This document shows, piece after piece, positions 22,257-31,654 of a stretch of 64,000 bases of DNA. The stretch covers positions 1,110,366 through 1,174,365 of the forward strand of contig NZ_JAHKQR010000011.1 of the NCBI RefSeq assembly GCF_018860805.1. Direction: 5' to 3'. The notes beneath the pieces are model-generated. The model searched no databases. It had not been told where the DNA came from and worked only from the letters and a program-made list of their open reading frames with translations. This stretch comes from Aestuariibacter sp. A3R04 (GTDB lineage Bacteria; Pseudomonadota; Gammaproteobacteria; Enterobacterales; Alteromonadaceae). How positions within the stretch are numbered: position 1 is the stretch's first letter; each line of letters opens with the position of its first letter. Made by a program: the position numbers and the translations under genes.

Positions 22257-23000
22257 ATGGCTGGTAAAAGTGGTTTTAGTTATTTTCTAGCTGGCTTTCA
22301 GCTAATTACTACAAAAGGGTTAAAACGATTTGTTTTTATTCCTTTACTTGTCAACTTATTGCTGTTTTCTGTGGCATTCTATTTTCTCTATGGCGAAATT
22401 GCCGTTGGTATTACCTGGATAATTGAACTAATCCCCGATTGGCTCGACTGGTTAAGAGGGGTTATTAGCTTTTTCCTTTGGCCCTTGGCAGTTATCTCCG
22501 TATTACTGGTTTTTGCACTTATATTTGGTACCTTGGCAAATTGGATAGCCGCTCCCTTCAACGGTATATTGGCAGAAAAAGTGGAACGGCATCTCACTGG
22601 GCAGGCACTTGGCGATGACGGTCTAATGGACCAGGTAAAGGATGTACCGCGAATGCTGGGACGTGAGTTGGCCAAGTTAACTTGGTACTTGCCCAGGGCA
22701 CTGTTATTTCTTATTTTGTTTTTCCTGATCCCTGTATTTGGTCAAGTTTTGTGGTTTTTATTTAACGCTTGGATGATGGCAATTCAGTATTGTGATTACC
22801 CTTATGACAACCACAAAGTACCGTTTAAAACTATGCGCGAGCATTTAAGAGCTCACAAAGGTAAAAGCCTCTCTTTTGGTATAGGTGTTAGTCTTTTTTC
22901 GTTAATTCCACTGGTTAACTTTATCGTTATGCCCGTGGCAATTTGTGGTGCTACTGCAATGTGGGTTGAACAGCTAAAGCCGGATTTGCGCAAACAGTAA
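22257..23000 (+). CDS. cysZ: sulfate transporter CysZ
   Basis: Inner-membrane sulfate uptake protein feeding cysteine synthesis. The 247-residue protein begins SGFSYFLAGFQLITTKGLKR, has a long hydrophobic helix pair (about 30-95), the loop IAAPFNGILAEKVE, and further helices near 150-185 and 210-235, all as in CysZ. The frame is open from 22203, but the ATG at 22257 has AGGAG five bases upstream and matches the family N-terminus. No cysteine-biosynthesis genes are adjacent. Confidence 0.94.
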   Translation: MAGKSGFSYFLAGFQLITTKGLKRFVFIPLLVNLLLFSVAFYFLYGEIAVGITWIIELIPDWLDWLRGVISFFLWPLAVISVLLVFALIFGTLANWIAAPFNGILAEKVERHLTGQALGDDGLMDQVKDVPRMLGRELAKLTWYLPRALLFLILFFLIPVFGQVLWFLFNAWMMAIQYCDYPYDNHKVPFKTMREHLRAHKGKSLSFGIGVSLFSLIPLVNFIVMPVAICGATAMWVEQLKPDLRKQ

Positions 23001-23010
23001 TATTACAAAT

Positions 23011-23049
23011 GCCAGCGAATATCAATGAGCCACCTTGATATTCGCCGGC
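23011..23049. terminator. hairpin between convergent cysZ and the Sel1-peptidase gene
   Basis: A perfect 10-bp stem (CGAATATCAA / TTGATATTCG) extended by four more pairs across one mismatch, with a 9-base loop. There is no U-tract. It contains the last codons of the minus-strand gene ending at 23022. Probably a shared 3'-end structure. Confidence 0.5.
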
Positions 23050-24512
23050 AGACTATTTGAAATATCCTCTTCTCTCTTCACTGCGCCAGAAGGCGCTAAG
23101 AAAGTCTCATACTTTGCTAACCACTTACCTGCCTGCTCGGTTTGCCCTGCTTTTTGAAAGCGCTGGAACAAATTCATATACACCGGTCGTTGTGCTTCAG
23201 GCCTCCTGAGCTGTTGTCGCCACAAGGCGAGGTAAATAGGTGGAATTTCGCCGCTGTCATGGTGTTCCAAGAAAGTAACACGACCGGAAGGCTTATACGC
23301 GGTGATATCGCTCCGAGCACAGGTTTGAGCGGGCCAAATTCCAACACCAGGCTGGAGTTGTTGCCAGTTATCGTAAGTAGACAAGGGCGCATACGTTATC
23401 TTACCATCGAAAATCAAATTCGGTACCGACGTGTCTTTACAATTTCGTTCAGCGGCCTGCGCGCCAAGAGCATATTCATCGACAAAGCCGGCAAAATGCG
23501 CAAGTTCATGTACAAACACTGAATATGCGTCGGTGAGATCAAGAAACATAACACCGTTATTTACATTGGCTTTTCCCTGTTCAGCCACAATCACAGCGTG
23601 AGTATAATTGCGTCGCTCGACGGCTTTTGCCAAAGGGCGAACATCACAGCCGAGCCGCTCTGCTCCCTGCCAGTCAGGGGCACACGACAACGTGTTTTGT
23701 TTGAGCCAAATGGGCTTGTCGATGCACAGTGGAATAGATTGCAAACGGCGATCGTTCTTGTAGGCCTGCACCAGGCTGTCGGCTTTTACAATAGTTGACA
23801 AAGACGTTGCAAAGACGCCTATTCGCTGCAAACACCGACTGCTTTGGAGAGACATTTTACTCACGCGATCTGGGCTTGTAGGCTGATATTTAGCAAGGAC
23901 CCGTTTCACCTTGTCAGCCATAACGTGGCCTTGTGATGCTGATTTGTTTATCCAGTTGATGGCGGCGTCACGCTTTCCCCGATCCCACAACATACGACCA
24001 TATTGGAAAGCGCTTTGCGGATAATCGTTAGCGGTAACCCGAAACCAGGGTAAGGCTTTATCGGGCTCGCCCTTGAGAAGGTACCAATCAGCCAATGCGG
24101 CCTGCCCGGGCAAGTACCCCTGATTTGCCGCACGTTGTAACCACGTTTCCCTTTTTTCTGGGTCTTCAGTGGTAAATGCATATTCCATTTGTGCTTCAGG
24201 CACATTACCAACGGCTGCCAACTGCATGAGCCGATCGCTTTTTGAATCATCTCCAATGAGGTGATACAGCGCCCAGGCAGCTTCCGCATTGTCCAAGGTA
24301 ACCAATTTATTGAGCCAGTACACTGACTCTACGCGACTAGCGTAAGCAACAAGCCTAGATTGTGCACGAGTACTGCCATTCTTCGCCGCAAGCCACAACA
24401 ATGGTGCTGGAACCTGTGCTTCTTCCGCGTTTCTCAGCAATTGTGACGTATCACGCCCCGAATCGGCACCTATCAGCAAAATGGCTAACAGCGCCACAAT
24501 GAGTCCGCGCAT
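23022..24512 (-). CDS. secreted Sel1-repeat protein with zinc-metallopeptidase motif
   Basis: A 496-residue protein with a hydrophobic signal peptide (about 1-17) lacking a lipobox. Residues 40-210 contain Sel1/TPR-like repeats (AANQGYLPGQAALADWYL and similar). A second domain (about 225-430) contains H335-E-L-A-H339 followed by AGFVDEY, the HExxH zinc site with a nearby Asp-Glu-Tyr as in M64-type (IgA peptidase-like) enzymes, plus several paired cysteines consistent with a periplasmic location. The last 60 residues return to a repeat-like helix. Lies 7 bases after nlpI, so it is cotranscribed with it. Substrate unknown. Confidence 0.85.
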   Translation of the reverse strand: MRGLIVALLAILLIGADSGRDTSQLLRNAEEAQVPAPLLWLAAKNGSTRAQSRLVAYASRVESVYWLNKLVTLDNAEAAWALYHLIGDDSKSDRLMQLAAVGNVPEAQMEYAFTTEDPEKRETWLQRAANQGYLPGQAALADWYLLKGEPDKALPWFRVTANDYPQSAFQYGRMLWDRGKRDAAINWINKSASQGHVMADKVKRVLAKYQPTSPDRVSKMSLQSSRCLQRIGVFATSLSTIVKADSLVQAYKNDRRLQSIPLCIDKPIWLKQNTLSCAPDWQGAERLGCDVRPLAKAVERRNYTHAVIVAEQGKANVNNGVMFLDLTDAYSVFVHELAHFAGFVDEYALGAQAAERNCKDTSVPNLIFDGKITYAPLSTYDNWQQLQPGVGIWPAQTCARSDITAYKPSGRVTFLEHHDSGEIPPIYLALWRQQLRRPEAQRPVYMNLFQRFQKAGQTEQAGKWLAKYETFLAPSGAVKREEDISNSLPANIKVAH

Positions 24513-24519
24513 ACGATAA

Positions 24520-25413
24520 TCAGTCGCTATCGCTTTGTGAGGGATGTCTCAAGCGGTTTAGCTCAATTCGGGCGTAACGATGCTCAACGTATTCATAAAC
24601 ATTAGTACTCAAAGCCAGTTTAAAATAGTTGGAGGCAATACCCTTATTCCCCTTCGCACTGTGATATTTACCCAAATAAAAGTACGCCTCACACAATCTA
24701 TCGGTCAAGGCTTTTTGACTTGAAATACCTTCAATAAGAGAGTTCAGCAACTCTGTTTCCGTGGCTGCGCCCATGAACAAATCAACTAATTTCACCGCCC
24801 AGTGCTGATCATTCAGTTGTGGCCTAACAGTCAGCAAGTAAGCCTTGGCTTCAACATCGTCTATTTCTGCTTTTGCGAAATACGCCCATAGGACTCGGAA
24901 AGGGTCACTCTCGTCTTTTGCTTGAAACTCGGCCAGATCGGACACGGCAAGGTCCGCACGTCCGCCGTAATAAAGTGCAATGCCGCGATTTAAAAATGCA
25001 AAGTCATACTCAGGATCAATATCCAGCGTGGAATCAAACGCTTCGTAGGCCTGAATAAAATCCAATTGCTGAACGAAATGAATGCCCATTGAATTGTAGG
25101 CTTCAGCCATATTTGGCTTTAGTTGCAATGCCTGGCTGTAATCGAATTGCGCCAGACCGGCTAAACCGACGCTATCATAGAGCATACCCCGCTGGTACAA
25201 CAATTCTGCTCTGTCTTCGTCCGGTATGGCCGTGTTTGCCAAAACTTGATTGTAGCGCGCTATCGCCATTTGAGAACGGGGATTAACCGGTGCGGGCTCT
25301 GCCAACAACAGATTACCCATCTCTGCTTTCCTGGTGGCTTGCTGAGTATTTGCACAACCGGACAACGTAAGGGCAAAAAGGGAAAAAAAGGTGAGACTAA
25401 AAAGAATACGCAT
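24520..25413 (-). CDS. nlpI: lipoprotein NlpI
   Basis: Outer-membrane TPR lipoprotein; in E. coli it is an adaptor for the protease Prc and for murein hydrolases. The frame is open to 25518, but the ATG at 25413 yields a proper lipoprotein signal with lipobox LSGC (Cys20). The mature part has TPR repeats (about 60-200, for example AEAYNSMGIHFVQQLDFIQA and YDFAFLNRGIALYYGGR). Length of 297 is close to E. coli (294). In E. coli it sits beside pnp; here three genes (a peptidase, cdd and a DUF1244 gene) lie around it. Confidence 0.93.
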   Translation of the reverse strand: MRILFSLTFFSLFALTLSGCANTQQATRKAEMGNLLLAEPAPVNPRSQMAIARYNQVLANTAIPDEDRAELLYQRGMLYDSVGLAGLAQFDYSQALQLKPNMAEAYNSMGIHFVQQLDFIQAYEAFDSTLDIDPEYDFAFLNRGIALYYGGRADLAVSDLAEFQAKDESDPFRVLWAYFAKAEIDDVEAKAYLLTVRPQLNDQHWAVKLVDLFMGAATETELLNSLIEGISSQKALTDRLCEAYFYLGKYHSAKGNKGIASNYFKLALSTNVYEYVEHRYARIELNRLRHPSQSDSD

Positions 25414-25510
25414 GTTAAAAATAAACTCTCTCGCAATGAAACTGTCGCAACGAAATACTGCTTGGAAATATACATTAAGCTTAGGGTTGAGTTTTACACT
25501 GTCATTAAAC

Positions 25511-25528
25511 ACAGCCAAATATGGCTGT
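25511..25528. promoter_or_regulatory. inverted repeat in the nlpI-cdd divergent region
   Basis: Perfect 7-bp arms ACAGCCA and TGGCTGT around AATA, between the two divergent starts. Could be an operator or a small RNA hairpin; no U-tract follows. Confidence 0.35.
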
Positions 25529-25583
25529 CACCTTCGCCGATTTAGTGAAGAAAGTAAAGCCCCCCAATCACACAAGAGACGTC

Positions 25584-26000
25584 ATGGACATTAAAAAAAT
25601 ATCTGAATTAACGCAAGCGGCCCAACGAGCCCAGTACAACGCTCACGCCCCCTATTCTGGGTTTCAGGTTGGCGCTGCAGTGCTTACTGAAAATGATAGC
25701 ATATTTTGTGGATGTAACGTGGAAAACGCAGCATATCCCCTGGGCCAATGTGCTGAAGCAACGGCCATAGGTGCCATGGTAGCCGGTGGGCACAAAACGA
25801 TTACGGCTGTGGTAATCGCCAGCCCCACCGAAGAATACTGTTTCCCATGCGGCGGATGTCGCCAAAAAATTGCTGAATTTGCCGAAGACAACACCCCTGT
25901 TATTCTCGTGAACACACAAGGGCATATACAATCTTATACCGTGGGTGATTTACTACCACATGCATTTCGATTTCTGCCCAACAGCGACAATATTAAATAA
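25584..26000 (+). CDS. cdd: cytidine deaminase (short tetrameric type)
   Basis: Deaminates cytidine and deoxycytidine to uridine forms in pyrimidine salvage. The 138-residue protein has APYSGFQVGAAV, the zinc/catalytic motif NVENAAYPLGQCAE and the second zinc motif PCGGCRQ. This is the short Bacillus-type enzyme, not the 294-residue E. coli dimeric type. An upstream in-frame start at 25521 would add 21 residues with no family match; the ATG at 25584 follows an AGAGA. Confidence 0.94.
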   Translation: MDIKKISELTQAAQRAQYNAHAPYSGFQVGAAVLTENDSIFCGCNVENAAYPLGQCAEATAIGAMVAGGHKTITAVVIASPTEEYCFPCGGCRQKIAEFAEDNTPVILVNTQGHIQSYTVGDLLPHAFRFLPNSDNIK

Positions 26001-26028
26001 CCACAAGGACAAGCGGAACCGAGTAGCG

Positions 26029-26322
26029 TCATATTTTCTTTCTGGCCTCAAGTGCGGCCAGTTGCTCATCACTTGCCGGCGTTTGATGCTTATCTTTCCA
26101 CTCACTGTAGGGCATTTTATACACGACTTCGCGCGCAGTGTCGTAATCTATTTCAATGCCTTCTTTCTTTGCCGCGCTGACATACCACTTTGCCAGACAG
26201 TTGCGACAAAAATCCGCCAGGATCATGAGATCGATGTTTTGCACATCTTTGTTTTCGTCCAAGTGCGTCAGTAAACGTCTGAACGTGGCTGCTTCTATTT
26301 TGGTTTGTTGTTCTTCGGTCAT
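26029..26322 (-). CDS. DUF1244 family protein
   Basis: A 97-residue helical protein with the conserved core FRRLLTHLDENKDVQNIDLM, then ILADFCRNCLAKWY with two cysteines, and YKMPYSEWKDKHQ, which defines the DUF1244 family found across proteobacteria. Function unknown. The frame continues 10 codons upstream, but the ATG at 26322 has GGAG at suitable spacing. Lies after the pnp terminator on the same strand, so any expression is by read-through or a promoter in the 75-base gap. Confidence 0.9.
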   Translation of the reverse strand: MTEEQQTKIEAATFRRLLTHLDENKDVQNIDLMILADFCRNCLAKWYVSAAKKEGIEIDYDTAREVVYKMPYSEWKDKHQTPASDEQLAALEARKKI

Positions 26323-26339
26323 ATGTGATTCTCCAACAA

Positions 26340-26362
26340 AAAAAGGCGCCAAGCGCCTTTTT
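26340..26362 (-). terminator. intrinsic terminator after pnp
   Basis: Stem AAAAAGGCGC / GCGCCTTTTT with a three-base loop and a U-tract in both directions. It lies 36 bases past the pnp stop and just upstream of the DUF1244 start. Confidence 0.88.
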
Positions 26363-26397
26363 ACTAGTACCTGTAGCAGACGATGTCTGCTGCGCTA

Positions 26398-28521
26398 TTA
26401 CTCCGCGTCTTTACTGTCGTCTTTTGCTGCCGGAGCAGGCTTTTCAAGCAGTTCTTTAATGCTTAAACGTACGCGGTTCTGGCGGTCAATTTCCATAACT
26501 TTAACATCAACCATTTCACCTTCTTTAAGGTAGTCAGACACCTTGTTAACGCGCTCGTGAGCAATTTGAGAAATGTGAACCAAGCCTTCTTTTCCTGGTA
26601 GTACTTCCACAAACGCACCGAAGTCAACGATACGGGTGATTTTGCCGTGATAAGTTTTACCTACTTCAATTTCCGCTGTAACACTTTCGATTTTGCTGAT
26701 TGCGATATCCGCTTTGGCACGCTCGGTCGCAAAAATCTTTATGGTACCATCATCCTCAATTTCGATATTGGTATCAGATTCTTCAGTAATTTGACGAATC
26801 ATTGCGCCACCCTTACCAATTACATCGCGGATCTTATCCTGATCGATCTTCATTGTATAAATACGCGGTGCAAATTCACTCAACTCTTCACGGTGACCGG
26901 TAATTGCCTGATCCATCACGCTCAAAATGTGCAAACGAGCTTCTTTAGCCTGCTTCAACGCAATCTGCATGATTTCTTTGGTGATACCCTCAATTTTGAT
27001 ATCCATCTGCAGTGCAGTGATACCTTCAGTCGTTCCGGCTACCTTAAAGTCCATGTCACCAAGGTGATCTTCGTCTCCGAGAATATCCGACAGAACAACA
27101 AAGTTCTCATCACTCTTTACTAGACCCATTGCAATACCAGCAACTGACGCTTTAATGGGAACACCAGCATCCATCAATGCCAAAGACGTACCACAAACAG
27201 ACGCCATTGATGAAGATCCATTCGATTCTGTGATTTCAGAAACCACACGTACGACATACGGGAACTCTTCATCAGACGGCATAACAGCCTGAATGCCGCG
27301 TTTAGCCAAACGACCGTGACCAATTTCACGACGCTTAGGTGAGCCAATCATCCCTGTTTCGCCGACGCAATACGGAGGGAAGTTATAGTGCAACATGAAT
27401 TTGCTGTCACGCTTGCCCTGAAGTTCGTCAATCATCTGAGCATCACGTTCGGTACCCAGAGTAGCAACAACCAATGCCTGCGTTTCACCACGTGTAAAAA
27501 CAGCTGAACCGTGTGTCCTTGGCAATATACCAGTTGAAACGTGTAATGCGCGCACCATTGCTGGGTCACGGCCATCAATGCGTGGTTCACCCGCCAGAAT
27601 ACGCGAGCGTACTACGTCGCTTTCCAAATCATGCAGAAGATCTGACGCTTCTTTGGCATCTTGTTCGGGGTTATCTTCCAGGATTTTCGCCAACGCTTCC
27701 TCTGTTACTTTCGTTACAGCATCTTTGCGCTCGAGCTTATCAGAAATCTGATAAGCAGCTGTCATACCCGCTTCCGCCAGCTGCTTAACTTTTGCTTTGA
27801 GTTCGGTATTTTCGGCTTTAGGTGCCCAATCCCACGCTGGTGTATTGACTTCAGCAGCGAATGCCTTTACGGCACTGACAACCGTCTGTGACTGCTCATG
27901 ACCGAACATCACAGCACCTAACATCACATCTTCCGGCAAAATATTTGCTTCAGATTCAACCATCAATACCGCACTTTCCGTACCGGCGACAACCAAATCC
28001 AAGTCACTGCTTTCTTGCTCGGAATTACGCGTATTGAGAATGTACTCGCCATTTGCATAACCTACGCGGGCTGCACCAACGGGGCCGTTGAAAGGAATAC
28101 CTGAAATTGCCAGTGCAGCAGAGGTACCAATCAGGGAAATGACATCAGTTGGGATATCTGGGTTAGCAGACAATACGGTTACAACAACCTGTACCTCGTT
28201 GAAGAAGCCTTCGGGAAATAATGGGCGGATTGGACGATCGATAAGACGCGCAATCAGTGTTTCACCTTCCGAAGGACGACCTTCACGCTTGAAAAAACCG
28301 CCTGGTATTTTACCAGCCGCATAAGTTTTTTCCTGATAATTCACTGTTAACGGGAAGAAATCCTGGTCTGCTTTGGCTTCTTTTTTACCAACCACAGTTA
28401 CCATCACAGAGGTATCGTCCATACTGGCGATAACTGCTGCCGTAGCCTGACGGGCAATTACGCCAGTTTCCAGTGTTACAGTATGCTGACCATACTGAAA
28501 AGAATGAGTAATAGGAGTCAC
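26398..28521 (-). CDS. pnp: polyribonucleotide nucleotidyltransferase (PNPase)
   Basis: Phosphorolytic 3'-5' exoribonuclease of the degradosome. The 707-residue protein has two RNase PH domains (about 10-220 and 310-540), a KH domain with [12 protein letters not shown] and a C-terminal S1 domain (about 620-690). The GTG start is supported by AAGGAC five bases upstream. The rpsO gene, normally just upstream of pnp in gammaproteobacteria, is absent; a divergent HNH gene lies there instead. Confidence 0.98.
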   Translation of the reverse strand: MTPITHSFQYGQHTVTLETGVIARQATAAVIASMDDTSVMVTVVGKKEAKADQDFFPLTVNYQEKTYAAGKIPGGFFKREGRPSEGETLIARLIDRPIRPLFPEGFFNEVQVVVTVLSANPDIPTDVISLIGTSAALAISGIPFNGPVGAARVGYANGEYILNTRNSEQESSDLDLVVAGTESAVLMVESEANILPEDVMLGAVMFGHEQSQTVVSAVKAFAAEVNTPAWDWAPKAENTELKAKVKQLAEAGMTAAYQISDKLERKDAVTKVTEEALAKILEDNPEQDAKEASDLLHDLESDVVRSRILAGEPRIDGRDPAMVRALHVSTGILPRTHGSAVFTRGETQALVVATLGTERDAQMIDELQGKRDSKFMLHYNFPPYCVGETGMIGSPKRREIGHGRLAKRGIQAVMPSDEEFPYVVRVVSEITESNGSSSMASVCGTSLALMDAGVPIKASVAGIAMGLVKSDENFVVLSDILGDEDHLGDMDFKVAGTTEGITALQMDIKIEGITKEIMQIALKQAKEARLHILSVMDQAITGHREELSEFAPRIYTMKIDQDKIRDVIGKGGAMIRQITEESDTNIEIEDDGTIKIFATERAKADIAISKIESVTAEIEVGKTYHGKITRIVDFGAFVEVLPGKEGLVHISQIAHERVNKVSDYLKEGEMVDVKVMEIDRQNRVRLSIKELLEKPAPAAKDDSKDAE

Positions 28522-28851
28522 TATTTGTCCTTTATGTTCTTTGATATTTATTTCGCTTTTAAACGCGGCGCTTAGTATAGCTGTGAATGCCGGCTAATGC
28601 CATTGTCAAATGGACGCTGGTACGGGATAAAATTCGCATGCACGCACTGCTGTTATGTCTGTTTTACAATGAAAAAACTTTGTAATTGCGGATTTTTTCA
28701 TCATTTTGCAACAAAAAGTTGTATGCTTAAGTTAGCGCGTTGAGGTTACGGTGTAAGCAAACAAGATTACTAGCAGATGATACTCGATGGCTTGCTGTTA
28801 TTGGATACAACAGGTGTGCCGTGAAACGGTCCCCCTCAGGAGGTAAGAGCG
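28522..28851. other. 330-bp divergent region between pnp and the HNH gene
   Basis: Contains the promoters of both genes and no rpsO or other supported gene. A 9-bp inverted repeat (ATGAAAAAA at 28669-28677, TTTTTTCAT at 28693-28701) lies in the middle, and a TATACT-like -10 for pnp near 28575. I cannot assign -35 elements with confidence. Confidence 0.5.
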
Positions 28852-29409
28852 ATGCTTGTGCTAAGGCTGAATAAAGCGGGTATGCCTCAGGAATGGATTC
28901 ACCCTGAAAGCGCGGCGAAACTATATTGCCAGAATAAAGTACTGTTTGAATTGGGGGAATCTGACTGTGTTTTGCACGGTGGTTGGAACCGGCAAGGAAA
29001 ACAAAGTACGCTGACGCTATCCAGCATTATAGCATGTGATGGAAAAGTGGCCGACCTGACGGGAAAAATTGCATTAAACAACCGTTTTCTCTTTCGTCGT
29101 GACAACCATATATGCCTGTATTGTGGCAATCAGTTTTCGCCGTCACAACTTACTCGCGACCATATTACACCCCGTTCCAGAGGCGGGAGAGATTGCTGGA
29201 CAAATGTGGCGACGGCCTGTGCCCGATGTAATCATGCAAAAGGTGCACGAACCCCTGAAGAGGCATCAATGCCACTGCTTGCGGTGCCGTTCAAACCCAA
29301 TATTTACGAGCGCTTTTATCTCATGAACCGACGTATCCTGGCAGACCAAATGGCCTTTCTCAGTAGCCATTTCTCCCAACAACGACAATGGCTTCCCCTC
29401 AATCGTTAA
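28852..29409 (+). CDS. HNH endonuclease family protein
   Basis: A 185-residue protein with a strong ribosome site (AGGAGGT, seven bases before ATG). The C-terminal two thirds hold an HNH core: a CLYC knuckle, LTRDHITPRSRGG with the catalytic His, WTNVATACARCNHAKG with the second CxxC and the final Asn-His, all intact. It resembles the stand-alone HNH protein found in many Alteromonadales and Vibrio genomes outside mobile elements. No methyltransferase or other restriction partner is near, so a restriction role is not supported. Confidence 0.9.
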   Translation: MLVLRLNKAGMPQEWIHPESAAKLYCQNKVLFELGESDCVLHGGWNRQGKQSTLTLSSIIACDGKVADLTGKIALNNRFLFRRDNHICLYCGNQFSPSQLTRDHITPRSRGGRDCWTNVATACARCNHAKGARTPEEASMPLLAVPFKPNIYERFYLMNRRILADQMAFLSSHFSQQRQWLPLNR

Positions 29410-30296
29410 TCTTCAATGCGTGATTTACCCCGCCGTGATTCGTTTAGGGCAATAGCCTCGTGCCACAAGGCCATCCAATCTTCTGAAATTTTCTGTTGCA
29501 AACTGTGAGCCTCTTCAATGGGACAAAACAAGGAAACGGTGACTTTCAATTTTGCAAACTGATTGGTCTCAATAGCAATATCGGGGTCGATATCGATGAA
29601 TTCTGCGTCCATGTGCCGTTCAATGAGGCTTTTATAGCGATCGGCAACGTCTCGGAAATGTTCACAATGTGACAGAGTCTTCTGCCGGAATTGGGCCAAC
29701 AATGCATAAGGATTGGCTTCAGGTTCCAAAACAAGGGTAAAACTATGCAACGTATAGCGACGCAAAAAATTAAGGTTTCGCACCGTTTGCGTGACCAACT
29801 GGCTGTTCGGTATGTACAGGTGTTTACCCGTATAGTTGTACGATTCTGGATCCACTTCAAGCAACGCGGTCTTCGCCCAATCCATTTCTACAACTTCACC
29901 CTGAATACTGTTCATCTGAATCCAGTCGCCTACGCGAAAAGGCCGAGCACCTAAATAGTAAATAAACCCCATGAAACACTGAATGAACTCCCGAGTAGCA
30001 AGTACAATTGCAACCATAAATGCTGCGATTGAAATGGCCAGACTTTGAATTTCCGACGCCCATAGCATCATAAGCAGAATAAGCAATATCGCATTACCCA
30101 GTTGCTCTATGATATTGATAGAATGGCGTCTGTCCTCACCTGTGCGTTTACTCCGTTTCTTTAGTACTCGCAGAATTAAGCGCTTTAAGGCAAGAAAAAG
30201 TACGACTACAATCGCTGAAGCAGGCAATTTGTGAGTTTGAACAAAATCCACCCCGTATTGCCACCACATTTGAAAATCAATGCTTACGTCTGCCAT
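29406..30296 (-). CDS. MscS-family mechanosensitive channel
   Basis: A 296-residue inner-membrane channel. Predicted helices lie near 22-42 and 65-83, and the pore helix near 85-115. The beta domain that follows carries FRVGDWIQMNSIQGEVVEMDW and IPNSQLVTQTVRN, signature features of the MscS fold. The C-terminus is a mixed alpha-beta region. Overlaps the end of the convergent HNH gene by four bases. Likely role is osmotic down-shock relief. Confidence 0.92.
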   Translation of the reverse strand: MADVSIDFQMWWQYGVDFVQTHKLPASAIVVVLFLALKRLILRVLKKRSKRTGEDRRHSINIIEQLGNAILLILLMMLWASEIQSLAISIAAFMVAIVLATREFIQCFMGFIYYLGARPFRVGDWIQMNSIQGEVVEMDWAKTALLEVDPESYNYTGKHLYIPNSQLVTQTVRNLNFLRRYTLHSFTLVLEPEANPYALLAQFRQKTLSHCEHFRDVADRYKSLIERHMDAEFIDIDPDIAIETNQFAKLKVTVSLFCPIEEAHSLQQKISEDWMALWHEAIALNESRRGKSRIED

Positions 30297-30325
30297 TGCT
30301 GAGTTACCTTAGTACCTGTTACTGC

Positions 30326-30350
30326 AAAAAAAATACCGGGCAAAGCCCGG
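30326..30350 (-). terminator. terminator of the putP-proB-proA operon
   Basis: Stem CCGGGC / GCCCGG with an AAA loop, followed on the minus strand by TATTTTTTTT. It lies about 57 bases past the proA stop. Confidence 0.88.
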
Positions 30351-30406
30351 CATTTAAGTATCTCAATTCAGCATGGTTTACACAATGCCGACCAGTAATT
30401 AGTTTT

Positions 30407-31654
30407 TTAGTCTCTGACTTGGCCTGAACCATTCACCAAATACTTCTCGGCGGTCAATGACTCGAGTCCCATTGGTCCATAAGCATGTAACTTAGTAGTG
30501 GCAATGCCAATTTCCGCGCCCAGCCCCAGCTGACTACCGTCAGAAAATCGGGAAGATGCATTAACCATAACCACCGAGGCATCAACGGCTCGCTGGAAAC
30601 GGGCTGCTGTTTCAGCATTTTCCGTACAAATGACTTCTGTGTGATTGCTCCCAAAGTCAGCGATATGTCTAATAGCACCGTCGAAATCATCAACAACGCG
30701 AATGGCAATTTCGAGGTCAAGGTATTCTTCACCGTAAGCATCTTCTGTAATGACATCGGCATCGACAAAATACGCAGCGCCTTTTTCATTTACATGAACA
30801 GTTACATTGTGCTGCTTAAGCGCACTGGCAACCTTGGGCATGAAGTCTCCTGCAACAGCTTCATGCACAATCAGCCCTTCTAAAGCATTACATACGCCAG
30901 TGCGTTGAGTTTTGCCATTCAACAATATGTTCATTGCTTTGGTGAGGTCAGCATCTTTGTCGACATACAAATGACATACACCTTTAAAATGCTGAATAAC
31001 GGGAACTTTTGAATTTTCAGTGACGTAATTGATGAGTCCCTCACCACCACGGGGAATGATCACATCAATGAACTTCCGTTGTTCCATTAGTTCTTGCATT
31101 AGTGCGCGATCCGGATCTGGCACCACAGTGATGAGCGCCTTCGGCAGGCCGTGTTGCTCTAATACACTTTGTAATAAACCCGCAATTGCCAAGCTTGAAT
31201 CGAGCGCTTCTTTACCACCTCGCAATATAACAGCGTTGCCGGATTTAAAACACAGTGCACCGGCATCAGCAGTTACATTAGGGCGCGCTTCATAAATCAT
31301 GCAAACTACCCCTAAAGGTATCCGCATTTTCTTAATTTCAATGCCGTTGGGCCGCGTTCCGATAACCCGTTCCTGCCCCACGGGATCGTCGAGGTTGATG
31401 ATAACCTCAATACCTTCTGCCATGGCTTCTATACGAGCGTCGTCCAGGATCAGACGGTCAATCATAGCCGCATCGAGATTCCCTTCTCTTGCCCGAGCAA
31501 CCTCTTTTTCATTGACCTGTTTAATTGTCTCTTTATTGCTACGAATAGCCGCAGCCATATCCTTAAGCACCGCATTTTTTGTCTGCGTGTCCAATACCGC
31601 CAAGCGCTGAGAAGCTTTTTTGGCGTCGTTTGCTAAGGTAGTAATTAAACTCAT
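30407..31654 (-). CDS. proA: gamma-glutamyl phosphate reductase ProA
   Basis: NADPH-dependent reduction of gamma-glutamyl phosphate to glutamate semialdehyde, the second step of proline synthesis. The 415-residue aldehyde dehydrogenase-fold protein has the catalytic Cys in TQRTGVCNALE, and the segments IPRGGEGLI and ASSRFSDGSQLGLGAEIGI typical of ProA. Overlaps proB by four bases. Confidence 0.98.
   Translation of the reverse strand: MSLITTLANDAKKASQRLAVLDTQTKNAVLKDMAAAIRSNKETIKQVNEKEVARAREGNLDAAMIDRLILDDARIEAMAEGIEVIINLDDPVGQERVIGTRPNGIEIKKMRIPLGVVCMIYEARPNVTADAGALCFKSGNAVILRGGKEALDSSLAIAGLLQSVLEQHGLPKALITVVPDPDRALMQELMEQRKFIDVIIPRGGEGLINYVTENSKVPVIQHFKGVCHLYVDKDADLTKAMNILLNGKTQRTGVCNALEGLIVHEAVAGDFMPKVASALKQHNVTVHVNEKGAAYFVDADVITEDAYGEEYLDLEIAIRVVDDFDGAIRHIADFGSNHTEVICTENAETAARFQRAVDASVVMVNASSRFSDGSQLGLGAEIGIATTKLHAYGPMGLESLTAEKYLVNGSGQVRD

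Noticed and set aside
28852-29409. HNH gene as part of a restriction or defence system
   Set aside because: No methyltransferase, recombinase or other defence gene is near; similar HNH genes sit in core chromosomes of relatives.
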